Source of the DNA: Fibrobacterota bacterium
GTDB taxonomy: Bacteria > Fibrobacterota > Fibrobacteria > UBA5070
Reading direction: 5' to 3'
Length of the DNA stretch: 64,000 nucleotides
Assembly: GCA_016715065.1 (NCBI GenBank)
Contig: JADKBN010000004.1
Location: 1-64,000 of the forward strand
The translations under genes were made by a program, and so were the position numbers. A model generated the notes under the pieces. That model was given only the letters and a program-made list of their open reading frames with translations, searched no databases and was not told the origin of the DNA. Positions 46,495 through 54,466 of this stretch are shown here, in pieces (the stretch's first letter is position 1; the number at the start of each line of letters is the position of its first letter).

Positions 46495-47058
46495 ATGGGC
46501 GGAAGCTGGAAAACGACGCGTACGAAAGGGCCAAGACTCGCAGGACTGTGCCGTATGTCTGCCCTGCTTTTGGTCCTGGCGGTCACGACCTTGGCTGTGG
46601 AGCCTGCTGAATATACCGGGAGGTGGGCGTTGGACCGGGATCGCTCGGACGATCTTGAAAAGGCGGTCGATCGCGCACTGGAGCCGGAAAACCTGGTGAC
46701 GCGCATGATGGCTCGCAAGCGGATCCTGAAGTCCGCCAAAGTGCCCGAAGCGATGGAAATTTCGTTGGTGGGAAATGGCCTCCTCGTGACCACCGAGACA
46801 CAATCCCCGCCGCCGGTTCCACTCGGGGGAACATCGGTTCTTTGGCCGCGACCGAAGGGCGCTCCCGTCAAGATCAAGCTGGACGTGACGGCCTCCCAAT
46901 TGGTGGAAACCTTCCAGACCGATCACGGAACCAGAGTCCAACGATTTTCGCTTTCCAAGGACGGGAAATCCCTATCCGTGGGGGTGGAAGTGGCGAGCCC
47001 GAGGTTGGAAAGGAAGATTTCCTATCAGGTGTGGTTTTCACGGTCAGCCAAGCTTTGA
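46495..47058 (+). CDS. Small secreted protein divergent from the TetR gene, unknown
   Basis: The start at 46495 follows AGGAG at 46483-46487. The 187-residue product has a signal (LCRMSALLLVLAVTTLAVEP) and then EYTGRWALDRDRSDDLEKAV, a lipocalin-like opening, VPEAMEISLVGNGLLVTTET, KIKLDVTASQLVETFQTDHG and FSLSKDGKSLSVGVEVASPR, all consistent with a small beta-barrel. Proteins of this kind with GxWxLDxxxSxD occur in many bacteria with unknown role. Expression is probably controlled by the neighbouring TetR protein. Confidence 0.65.
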   Translation: MGGSWKTTRTKGPRLAGLCRMSALLLVLAVTTLAVEPAEYTGRWALDRDRSDDLEKAVDRALEPENLVTRMMARKRILKSAKVPEAMEISLVGNGLLVTTETQSPPPVPLGGTSVLWPRPKGAPVKIKLDVTASQLVETFQTDHGTRVQRFSLSKDGKSLSVGVEVASPRLERKISYQVWFSRSAKL

Positions 47059-47071
47059 ACCCAGCGCCGGT

Positions 47072-47521
47072 CTAGAGACTTTTGGGGACGGTCGATTCGA
47101 TGAGCTTGGCGGCGAGTTCCAGAAGTTCGGGCATATTGAACGGCTTGGAGATCACAGATACTCCTGGAACGCGCAGGCTTGGTCGCTCGAGTACATCCAG
47201 ATCCCCCGAGGTGATCAGGATGGGCGTGTTCCAGCCCCGTTCCCGGATCTTGGCCACCGCGTCTTCACCACGCATTCCCGGCATGTTCTGATCCATGACA
47301 ACCAAGTCGAACCCCGCTCCTTTGTCAAATTTCGACAAAGCGTCGTATCCGTCCACCGCGATGGTCGTGGTGTGGCCGGCGATCTTGAGCAGGCGAGACA
47401 TCAAGTAGCAGATCTCCGGCTCGTCGTCGACCAGGAGAATGCGCAGCGAGCCTAGCCCGCCGATTCCGAGAGGCTCGTCGCGCCCGGAGCCGTTGTTTGT
47501 GCTGTTTGCTCGAAGATCCAT
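47072..47521 (-). CDS. Single-domain response regulator (CheY-like)
   Basis: The 149-residue protein is a receiver domain with a short N-terminal extension: Asp32-Asp33 in ILLVDDEPEICYLMSRLLKI, phosphoacceptor Asp77 in DLVVMDQNMPGMRGEDAVAK, the switch Thr/Ser in ILITSGD and Lys126 in VISKPFNMPELLELAAKLI. No output domain is present. A start further upstream at 47590 would add 23 residues; neither has a strong ribosome binding site. No kinase gene is adjacent, so its partner is unknown. It is convergent with the secreted protein gene. Confidence 0.82.
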   Translation of the reverse strand: MDLRANSTNNGSGRDEPLGIGGLGSLRILLVDDEPEICYLMSRLLKIAGHTTTIAVDGYDALSKFDKGAGFDLVVMDQNMPGMRGEDAVAKIRERGWNTPILITSGDLDVLERPSLRVPGVSVISKPFNMPELLELAAKLIESTVPKSL

Positions 47522-47674
47522 GGCTCTGGGCTTTTGTTGATCCGTGGAAGGGCTGAACCGACTCGTGACTGGTATCCTTTGTGGTTTCATGCCATTGTCG
47601 CATTCCTTCGCGCGAAGTGTGTGAAGGATTCGAGGAACGGTCATCGGCGATTCAAATCGAGGGGGAGGTGCACC

Positions 47675-48460
47675 ATGGAATGGAAGCAAACCACAGCGCT
47701 GGTCACCGGAGCATCCAGCGGGATCGGTGAACAATTCGCTCGAGAGTTGGCTCGGAGAGGATGCCGCACCGTGCTGGTGGCGCGCAGCGAGGAACGTTTG
47801 CGGGATTTGGCGGCCCAACTGGCCGCCTCCGGCGCAATCCAGCCAGTGGTGATCGCGATGGATCTGGCCTGCGAGGGTGCCGCCGCCGATCTGAAACGAC
47901 GCACGGACGCCCAGGGACTCGAGATCGATGTCTTGATCAACAACGCCGGTTACAGCGAAAAGGGGGGTGTCCACGAAATCGCGGTGCTTGCGCAAGAGCG
48001 GTTGATCCAGCTGAACGTGACCACCATGGCGAGTCTGGTGAGCCTCTACCTGCCTGGAATGCGAGGAAGGGCTAAGGGGGTGGTGGTCAATCTGGCGTCC
48101 ATCGCGGGGTTTCTTCCCCTCCCCACCCAGGCGGCCTACGCGGCCAGCAAGGCGTTCGTCCTTTCCTATACGGAGTCGCTCTGGGAGGAATCCAGAGGAA
48201 CAGGCGTGCGCATCCTCGCCCTTTGTCCGGGTGCCACCGCGACGGATTTCTTCCAGCGGCTGGGCCACGACGTCAATGCCCCCAAGCACACCTCGCAGAA
48301 GGTGGTGGAAGTGGCCATGCGGGCGCTGGAGAAGGATCGCATGACCGCGGTGGTGGGGTGGCGCAACGCCTTCTTGTCGCGGTTCCTGCCGCGGATCATC
48401 TGTCGGAAATTGGCCGCGATCGCCACCGGAGCGGTCATCCGCAACGCGTACCGCACCTAG
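47675..48460 (+). CDS. Short-chain dehydrogenase/reductase
   Basis: The 261-residue protein is a classical SDR: cofactor motif LVTGASSGIGEQFARELARR, LVARSEERL with an Arg typical for NADPH, the NNAG motif in IDVLINNAGYSEKGGVHEIA, catalytic Ser in VVNLASIAGFLPL and YxxxK in AAYAASKAFVLSYTESL. The start at 47675 follows GGGGGAGG. The C-terminal part has a conserved PGATATDFFQRLG segment. Substrate unknown. Confidence 0.9.
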   Translation: MEWKQTTALVTGASSGIGEQFARELARRGCRTVLVARSEERLRDLAAQLAASGAIQPVVIAMDLACEGAAADLKRRTDAQGLEIDVLINNAGYSEKGGVHEIAVLAQERLIQLNVTTMASLVSLYLPGMRGRAKGVVVNLASIAGFLPLPTQAAYAASKAFVLSYTESLWEESRGTGVRILALCPGATATDFFQRLGHDVNAPKHTSQKVVEVAMRALEKDRMTAVVGWRNAFLSRFLPRIICRKLAAIATGAVIRNAYRT

Positions 48461-48540
48461 GGAGGTCGTCGAGCACCGGGACGTCACACGAGGCGGAGCC
48501 GTTCGAGCCCTTCCGGAGGATTGGATGCGGAGAGGGGGAT

Positions 48541-48591
48541 CGATCTTGACAATATAAAGATTGGAACCGATCTTGATGATGTCAAGATCGG
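48541..48591 (+). promoter_or_regulatory. Operator-like cluster of three CGATCTTGA half-sites
   Basis: CGATCTTGAC at 48541-48550, CGATCTTGAT at 48568-48577 and the inverse GTCAAGATCG at 48581-48590 lie upstream of the lipoprotein gene. The last two form a perfect 10+10 palindrome (CCGATCTTGA, five-base centre, TCAAGATCGG). TTGACA at 48546-48551 could serve as a -35 element. The arrangement suggests a repressor or activator with cooperative sites. Confidence 0.5.
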
Positions 48592-48631
48592 GTGAGGAAT
48601 ACGCCTCGCCTCCAGAAAAAGGGGAATCCTC

Positions 48632-49303
48632 ATGGCGCTACATCGGTCCCACCTGCGAACCCAATGGTCCTTGGTCGGACTTTTGGGGGGCATGCTTTTC
48701 AGTGGTTGTCTCACTGAGTCCGGATCCACAGCCTCTGGGCCAGAATCCATCACAAAAGCGGCGAGGCCGGACATGGACTCGCTTTGCTGGAACGCACCGA
48801 CCTTGGATTTTTCCGATCAGACGGGAACTTTGGCGGCCGCGGAACCTTTGCGCCATTGCCTGGAGCGCATCAAAGGCGACTGGGTGCTCGACTCGGCCGA
48901 CTTGCCAGATCTGGAAGCGGCCTTGGACAGCGCGGTGGCCACCTACCCGGATGCTTGGCGAGCTTCCGTTCGGGATCGGTTGCGCGCCGTGGCCAGGGTT
49001 CCGACCCGGTTGAACATTTCCCTGAGCTGGCCCGAGGTGGCGGTGAGCTCCGATGGCGGTGCTGGAGTGCGATCGCGACCGGACGGGGTCGCCGTTCCGT
49101 TTCAGGATGCGGGCGAGGAGATCTGGCTGGCCACCACCTGGAAGACCAATCGCCTGGTGCAAGTTTTCCAGGCCTCCGATGGATTGCGGGAGGATGCGTA
49201 TTCCCTATCGCCAGAGGAGCGCAGGCTGCACCTGGTGGCCACCACCAGTGGCGATGGAATGCCGCGTCCGTTGGTGATCACCATGCGTTTTCGGAGGCCG
49301 TAA
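48632..49303 (+). CDS. Lipoprotein of unknown function
   Basis: The 223-residue product has a lipoprotein signal with Cys26 in GGMLFSGC. The start at 48632 follows AAGGGG. The mature part contains two Cys in DSLCWNAPTLDF and AEPLRHCLERIKGDWVLDSA, an alpha-helical middle (LEAALDSAVATYPDAWRASV) and beta strands towards the end (EEIWLATTWKTNRLVQVFQA). No family recognised. The clustered operator sites in front suggest dedicated regulation. Confidence 0.7.
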   Translation: MALHRSHLRTQWSLVGLLGGMLFSGCLTESGSTASGPESITKAARPDMDSLCWNAPTLDFSDQTGTLAAAEPLRHCLERIKGDWVLDSADLPDLEAALDSAVATYPDAWRASVRDRLRAVARVPTRLNISLSWPEVAVSSDGGAGVRSRPDGVAVPFQDAGEEIWLATTWKTNRLVQVFQASDGLREDAYSLSPEERRLHLVATTSGDGMPRPLVITMRFRRP

Positions 49304-49453
49304 AGTACCCCGTGTATCCCACTGGGGTACACAATGTGTCCGCATCCGCTGGCCTTGGGTTGGGCGCGAGGCAAAATCGGCTCAAATTGGAATCAGCGAG
49401 GCGGATCTCGACGAGGTTCGGATCTGCTGGAACGCAGGCTCCCCCCGGACCTG

Positions 49454-49490
49454 GTGTCTCCCAGAGGATTCCTCGACCTCTGGGAGACAC
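49454..49490 (-). terminator. Terminator of the DsbA-like lipoprotein gene
   Basis: A perfect 14-base stem (GTGTCTCCCAGAGG with CCTCTGGGAGACAC) and nine-base loop begin three bases past the stop of the minus-strand gene. No T-run follows, so its efficiency as an intrinsic terminator is unsure. Confidence 0.6.
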
Positions 49491-49493
49491 GGG

Positions 49494-50222
49494 TCATTTG
49501 GCTTGGTTCTCCTTGGTCATCTGCGCCTCGAATTTGGCGACCGCATCGTTGATCTCGACGGGGCTGCGGGTGGGCTTGCCATTGAGATACAGAGCCGGAG
49601 TGCCTTCCACGCCCACGCTCTCTCCGAGCTGCATGTCGGCGTTCACGGCCTTGTTCGAAGCCTCCGACTTGCGGTCGACCTCGAAGCGGGTCATGTTGAG
49701 TTTGAGGGACTTCGCGGCAGCCTTCAGTGCGGAATCTGTCAAGCCGCGGAAGTTCGGGGCGATCGCCAGGTAGTAGTCCCAGAATTTGCCCTGCTGGCCG
49801 GCGGCCCACAGATTCTGGTGCGCGAACATGGCCTTTTCGTGGATGCTGGTCAGTGGGAAGTGACGGAAGGAAATATTCAGCGACTTGGGGTGGCTCGCCT
49901 GGAGGTTCTTGAGCACAGGGATGATCTGGGCACAGTAGGGGCATTGCAGATCCGTGAACAGCACCAAGGAAAAGGGCGCTTTGGGGTCGCCGAAGATGGG
50001 CGTTCCCGCGGTGGGGATGTTGTAGACGGAGTCCAGGCGCTTCAGGCGGGCCCATTCGCCGTCCACATCCAATTGTTTGGCGGCCAACACCTTTTTGATG
50101 ATCGTGATCTCGGAGGTCAGGCTGTCGATCCGCTGGTGGAGGGCGGCGGTTTCCGGCGAGGGTTCCGATTGGGCGCAACTTGCCAAGAATGCCAAGCTGA
50201 GCAGGAGGGATTGGATTTTCAT
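49494..50222 (-). CDS. DsbA-like thioredoxin-fold lipoprotein
   Basis: The 242-residue protein has a lipoprotein signal (Cys16 in LAFLASC), a short coiled coil (ALHQRIDSLTSEITIIKKVL) and a thioredoxin_4/DsbA-like domain. The active site is LFTDLQCPYCAQIIPVLKNL (Cys94, Cys97), followed by FRHFPLTSIHEKAMFAHQNL and the cis-Pro loop GVEGTPALYLNGKPTRSP. It should act in the periplasm, attached to a membrane, as a disulfide oxidase or isomerase. No DsbB-like gene is near. The gene is divergent from the SulP transporter gene. Confidence 0.9.
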   Translation of the reverse strand: MKIQSLLLSLAFLASCAQSEPSPETAALHQRIDSLTSEITIIKKVLAAKQLDVDGEWARLKRLDSVYNIPTAGTPIFGDPKAPFSLVLFTDLQCPYCAQIIPVLKNLQASHPKSLNISFRHFPLTSIHEKAMFAHQNLWAAGQQGKFWDYYLAIAPNFRGLTDSALKAAAKSLKLNMTRFEVDRKSEASNKAVNADMQLGESVGVEGTPALYLNGKPTRSPVEINDAVAKFEAQMTKENQAK

Positions 50223-50229
50223 GAAGGTT

Positions 50230-50282
50230 GGATCCCGGTTGGTGAAACAGTGTTCGAATCTACAAGTTAGGATCCCGGTTGG
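50230..50282. repeat. Direct repeat of 13 bases in the divergent spacer
   Basis: GGATCCCGGTTGG occurs at 50230-50242 and again at 50270-50282, 40 bases apart start to start, between the DsbA-like and SulP genes. It may be a pair of regulator sites or a chance duplication. Confidence 0.35.
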
Positions 50283-50315
50283 GCCGTCTGCGGCGATGGG
50301 AACCGCCATTGGTGG

Positions 50316-52058
50316 ATGGACCCAGCTATTATTGAGTCCATGGCTGGTTTCATCCCTACCCGACTCATACCGAAGTTGTTCACGGTCTTGAAGGAAGGGT
50401 ACGGTTGGTCGGATTTCGGCAGGGACGCGATGGCGGGACTCATCGTGGCCATTGTGGCTCTTCCGCTGGCCATCGCATTTGCGATCGCCTCCGGAGTCAC
50501 CCCTTCGGCCGGCCTGATCACGGCGGTTGTCGCCGGGCTCACCATCTCCTGTCTGGGAGGCTCGAGGGTCCAGATCGGCGGTCCCACCAGCGCCTTCGTG
50601 GTGTTGCTCTACGCGATCGTCCAGAAACATGGTGTGGACGGCCTCACGGTCGCCACCCTCCTGGCCGGGGTCTTCCTGGTGGTGATGGGGTTTTTGCGGA
50701 TGGGAGCCTTGATCAAGTTCATCCCGTATCCGCTCTCCGTAGGATTTACCACGGGAATCGCGCTCCTGATCGCGACCACCCAGCTCCCCGACATCCTCGG
50801 ACTGGATCTCCTCGACAAGGACACCCACTTTCTAGCACGCCTGCAAGCGTGTTTCCAGGCCAGGAACACGTTCAACCCCTGGGCCGCCGGGCTTGCCGCA
50901 GGGACCGTCCTGGTCGCCGTCGCCTGGGCAAGGAAGTTTCCCAAGTTTTCCGGTTCGATGGTGGCGATCGTCATCGCGACCCTCGTCGCCATGTTTTTCG
51001 AATTTCCGGTCGAGACCATCGGTTCGCGATTCGGGCCTGTTTCGGCTTCGATTCCCGCTCCCCATCTTCCGAAGCTTTCGATCGACCTCATCGTCGCCAT
51101 GTCCAGCCCGGCGTTGGCGATCGCCTTGCTCGCCTCGCTGGAGACGTTGCTTTCGGCATCGGTCGCCGACGGCATGACAGGCCGACGCCATCGATCGGAC
51201 ATGGAGTTGGTCGCCCTCGGAACCGCCAATATCCTCTCTCCGCTCTTCGGGGGAATCCCCGCGGTGGGGGCCATCGCGCGGACAGCCACGAACATCCGCA
51301 GCGGCGGCAGGACACCGGTCGCCGGAATCGTGCACGCCCTGGTTTTGTTGCTCATCCTTGTGGTGGCCGGGAAGTGGGCCGCGCACATTCCCATGGCGGT
51401 GCTGGGAGCGGTGCTGCTGATCGTCGCTTGGAACATGGCCCAGGCACACACCTTCCTGAAGCTGCTCAAGGCTCCCCATGCCGATGTGCTGGTGCTCCTG
51501 ACGGCTTTCTTTCTGACGGTTCTGATCGACCTCACTGTGGCCATCGAGGTGGGATTTTTGCTGGCGATGGCGCTGTTCATCAAGCGGATTTCGGAAGTTT
51601 CGGAAATCCGCGAGATCACCCAGACCCTCAACGAGGGGGATCCAGCCGACGACCCGGATTCTTTCGCCAAGCGCTCCGTGCCTCCCGGAGTGGAGATCTA
51701 CGAGCTGTTCGGGGCGTTTTTCTTCGGTGCCGCCGACAAATTCAAGACCGCGCTCACCCAGTCGAACCGGTCTCCCAAGATTCTTGTCTTGCGCATGCGC
51801 CACGTGGTTTCCCTGGATGCCACGGGAATGCGGGCAATCGAAGAAATGCACGAGCGTTCCTTGCGTGAGAAATGGAGCCTTGTCTTGTCGGGAGTCCATG
51901 CCCAGCCGATGACCGCCATGGTTCGATCGGGGCTGGCAGATCAGATCGGGATGGAGAATCTATGCGGGAACATCGACGAAGCCCTGGCTCGAGCCGAGGC
52001 GATCCAGCTGGAAACGCAGGAAAAGAAAACAGGAGCGGTTGCGGCTGGCTTGGGCTAA
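50316..52058 (+). CDS. SulP family anion transporter with STAS domain
   Basis: The 580-residue protein has a SulP transport domain with FGRDAMAGLIVAIVALPLAI, FAIASGVTPSAGLITAVVAG, IGGPTSAFVVLLYAIVQKHG, IKFIPYPLSVGFTTGIALLI, TANILSPLFGGIPAVGAIAR and TATNIRSGGRTPVAGIVHAL, and a C-terminal STAS domain (about residues 445-560) with VEIYELFGAFFFGAADKFKT, LVLRMRHVVSLDATGMRAIE. SulP proteins move sulfate, bicarbonate or dicarboxylates; the substrate is not clear here. Start at 50316; 50340 is an alternative. It precedes a small lipoprotein gene by 11 bases. Confidence 0.92.
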   Translation: MDPAIIESMAGFIPTRLIPKLFTVLKEGYGWSDFGRDAMAGLIVAIVALPLAIAFAIASGVTPSAGLITAVVAGLTISCLGGSRVQIGGPTSAFVVLLYAIVQKHGVDGLTVATLLAGVFLVVMGFLRMGALIKFIPYPLSVGFTTGIALLIATTQLPDILGLDLLDKDTHFLARLQACFQARNTFNPWAAGLAAGTVLVAVAWARKFPKFSGSMVAIVIATLVAMFFEFPVETIGSRFGPVSASIPAPHLPKLSIDLIVAMSSPALAIALLASLETLLSASVADGMTGRRHRSDMELVALGTANILSPLFGGIPAVGAIARTATNIRSGGRTPVAGIVHALVLLLILVVAGKWAAHIPMAVLGAVLLIVAWNMAQAHTFLKLLKAPHADVLVLLTAFFLTVLIDLTVAIEVGFLLAMALFIKRISEVSEIREITQTLNEGDPADDPDSFAKRSVPPGVEIYELFGAFFFGAADKFKTALTQSNRSPKILVLRMRHVVSLDATGMRAIEEMHERSLREKWSLVLSGVHAQPMTAMVRSGLADQIGMENLCGNIDEALARAEAIQLETQEKKTGAVAAGLG

Positions 52059-52069
52059 GTTTTCCGGCC

Positions 52070-52474
52070 ATGCCGAAGTCCGTTCTTTGGAAGGTGTTGC
52101 CGCTCTTGGTCCTGTTGGGGTGCGCAGGCCGGTCGCCACGACTCGGTGGTGACGGGGCCGCCAACATGGACGCCATCGCCAAACGAGTCGCCCAAGATTA
52201 CCTGGATCGATGCTACGCGCCCATCGCCGAACGGCGTATCCCCGATGATCTGTGCCAATTCGAGCTTTTCGAGCGGGCCGAACGGCAGTGGGGCGTGGCG
52301 TTTGGAGTCGCGGAACTGAAGGCCTCGGCCAACAAGCTCATGGGACTGAAAATCGAGACGGAGCTCCAGCGTCTTTTGGTGTATGATCAGGCGTCGCAAC
52401 GATATGTGGCCTCGGATACCCGCAGTCGGTACGAGATCATAGCGGCCATCAAGGACAAGTACCGGATCCGCTGA
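52070..52474 (+). CDS. Small lipoprotein, first gene of a three-gene unit
   Basis: The 134-residue product has the signal LLVLLGC (Cys18). The mature part is mainly helical: AIAKRVAQDYLDRCYAPIAE, DDLCQFELFERAERQWGVAF and GVAELKASANKLMGLKIETE. Two Cys could form a disulfide. I recognise no family. The next gene starts one base after the stop, so it is likely to be co-translated with it. Confidence 0.65.
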   Translation: MPKSVLWKVLPLLVLLGCAGRSPRLGGDGAANMDAIAKRVAQDYLDRCYAPIAERRIPDDLCQFELFERAERQWGVAFGVAELKASANKLMGLKIETELQRLLVYDQASQRYVASDTRSRYEIIAAIKDKYRIR

Positions 52475-52475
52475 A

Positions 52476-54455
52476 ATGCCAACAACCCAAGCCATGCGCG
52501 ACCTGATCAAACACCTGCTGCAAGCCGTGGGGTTGGTGGCCACCACCTCCTGGGCGGCGTACTGGTTTTTGTTGCGCGTCCCCCAGTCCGACTGGCGGCA
52601 GTTCCTGGTGGCTCTGCTTTTGGCTGTCGTGCTTGGGTGGTGGACCTGGATCGCGATGGGCACGACGTTGGTCTTGGCCATCGCCATGCTTCTCTGGGGA
52701 CCGGAGCCCGGTTTGGAAAGCCAAATGGCATTGGAGGTCGTCGCTTTCGGAGTGATCGGGTTGTTGTGGGGTGGATTGGGGCGGATCATGCTCCAGCCCA
52801 GCTTCTTCGCACCGACTCCCACCGCCAGTCCGCTTCCGATGTCGCTTCGCTCCGAACCGAAACCCGAGGATCCTTCGGCGGTTCGCATGACTCAGAATCC
52901 GATGCGTTCCAACAGACTGATGGACGGTCACTTCGACGAATCGCGTTCGGCGCGCAGTGTTCCGCACAAACCGGCACCCCTGATTCCACAGGTCCAGCCC
53001 CCCCAACCACCTGCCAAAGCGCCACCGGCGCCGATGCCGTTCCATCCGATCGCGACGCCATCCTCTTCCCATTTGCCGGTATGGGACGAACCTTCCACCA
53101 CTGACCAGGTGTTGCCCATGCCCCAGCTGGAGCCGCCTCCCGGGGCGACGCCTCCCGTACCGGGCATCCCGCCGGCAGCCAGCGCCCAGGTTCATCCGAA
53201 GCCGGGAATAGCCTCGCCTGCCTCACTTGGTGATTACGGCGGAGAATCCGTGTATCTGCCGAGTTTACCGGGCAATCTGGACAGCGTCCAGGATGCTCCA
53301 GCTGCGGAAAAGCCATTCTTACCTGCTCTGCCACCGATGGTTACCCAAGAGATCCGACTGGGGCAGCCCCCCCCGCCTCGCTCTCCTTTCCCGCCATTGC
53401 CGCCCACGCAGCCGTCGATCATCGGTAACGAGTCGTCGGTCTTTCTCCCTTCCGAATTTCCCACCATGGAAATGCCCGTCGCCGGCTTGCTTCGGTCCGG
53501 CGGCTCTTCGGCGGGCCCTCTGGATTCCTCCGGGTTGCTGGACGATCCCAGCGGAGGAGACGCCCAGCTTCGCAGATCGGGACTGTTCCAGCGGCCAGAA
53601 ACCCAGCCTGGCAAGTCCTGGGAGCATTTGCTGGAGTGGTACAACCAGTTTTCGTGGTCGGCGTGGAATGCCGAGGAGCTGGAGAAACTTCACCGGCGAC
53701 CGGGATACCATGTGGGCTGGGAAGTGCTTGCCTTGCAGGAGGTCGCGAAGGTCTGGCAGGTTTGGCGGGAAGGCTGTGTTCCACTGGATGTACCCGAGGG
53801 GACCATCCATTTGCATGCCCTGGAAGGCTTCTTGCGCTGCGAAATCCAAGGCGTTTTGCGCCAGCAGGGCTTTCCGGATCTGCATCTGCTTTCCAAGGCG
53901 CCTTCCGGAGATGCTTGGCTGGATGTGTACCGGGAGGTGCGTGGTCGGATGCGAGGCGGCGAGGCCGTGGTGAGTTCGGTCGATGAAGGGCCGCTTTTGG
54001 TGGACGAAGAACTTCAGCTTTGCGGCCGCCCGGATCGCCTCGCCCAGATTCGCGGTGAGAGCGATGTGGTTGCACTGGTGACGCCGTTTTCGGTGAGCGA
54101 GGGTCTCAGCTGGGTGAGTGTCTATGCGGTCGCGCAATACCGTTTGGCGATGAAGCTGGGCGTTGCGCTTTCCGAGGTGCCGGTAGTGGTGAACTTGCCC
54201 CTGCCCATTTGGGACGAGAGGCGTGTGTGCCGGCTGAACACGGTGGAAGATCTCAGTTCGGATCTGCGCCGTTTGGAAGTGGCTTTGGAACGATTCCGCA
54301 GAGTGTTGTCCGGGCAAGCGCCGCCTCGCCCCCAGACCCAGCAGAGTACCTGCTCCGGATGTGGCTGGCGGCATTGGTGCTCTTCTTACGGGGGCAATCG
54401 ACCCCGGCTGAACTTGGCCTCGCCCCCTGCACAGCTTTCGGCGGCCTTGCGGTGA
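52476..54455 (+). CDS. Membrane-anchored protein with Cas4/RecB-like C-terminal domain lacking the catalytic lysine motif
   Basis: The 659-residue protein has three or four helices at the N-terminus (LQAVGLVATTSWAAYWFLLR, FLVALLLAVVLGWWTWIAMG, TTLVLAIAMLLWGPE, LEVVAFGVIGLLWGGLG), then 250 residues of Pro-rich linker. From about residue 380 (WEHLLEWYNQFSWSAWNAEE) a folded domain follows: HALEGFLRCEIQGVLRQQGF, EELQLCGRPDRLAQIRGESD (GxxD near residue 517), AVAQYRLAMKLGVAL (QxxxY near 554) and a terminal cluster STCSGCGWRHWCSSYGG (Cys from 626). This order matches Cas4-like PD-(D/E)XK nucleases with an iron-sulfur cluster, but the D/ExK strand reads VVALVTPFS, without acidic residue or Lys. I infer a catalytically dead, membrane-tethered binding module. 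It overlaps the RelA-like gene region. Confidence 0.6.
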   Translation: MPTTQAMRDLIKHLLQAVGLVATTSWAAYWFLLRVPQSDWRQFLVALLLAVVLGWWTWIAMGTTLVLAIAMLLWGPEPGLESQMALEVVAFGVIGLLWGGLGRIMLQPSFFAPTPTASPLPMSLRSEPKPEDPSAVRMTQNPMRSNRLMDGHFDESRSARSVPHKPAPLIPQVQPPQPPAKAPPAPMPFHPIATPSSSHLPVWDEPSTTDQVLPMPQLEPPPGATPPVPGIPPAASAQVHPKPGIASPASLGDYGGESVYLPSLPGNLDSVQDAPAAEKPFLPALPPMVTQEIRLGQPPPPRSPFPPLPPTQPSIIGNESSVFLPSEFPTMEMPVAGLLRSGGSSAGPLDSSGLLDDPSGGDAQLRRSGLFQRPETQPGKSWEHLLEWYNQFSWSAWNAEELEKLHRRPGYHVGWEVLALQEVAKVWQVWREGCVPLDVPEGTIHLHALEGFLRCEIQGVLRQQGFPDLHLLSKAPSGDAWLDVYREVRGRMRGGEAVVSSVDEGPLLVDEELQLCGRPDRLAQIRGESDVVALVTPFSVSEGLSWVSVYAVAQYRLAMKLGVALSEVPVVVNLPLPIWDERRVCRLNTVEDLSSDLRRLEVALERFRRVLSGQAPPRPQTQQSTCSGCGWRHWCSSYGGNRPRLNLASPPAQLSAALR

Positions 54456-54466
54456 CCGGGTCGGTG

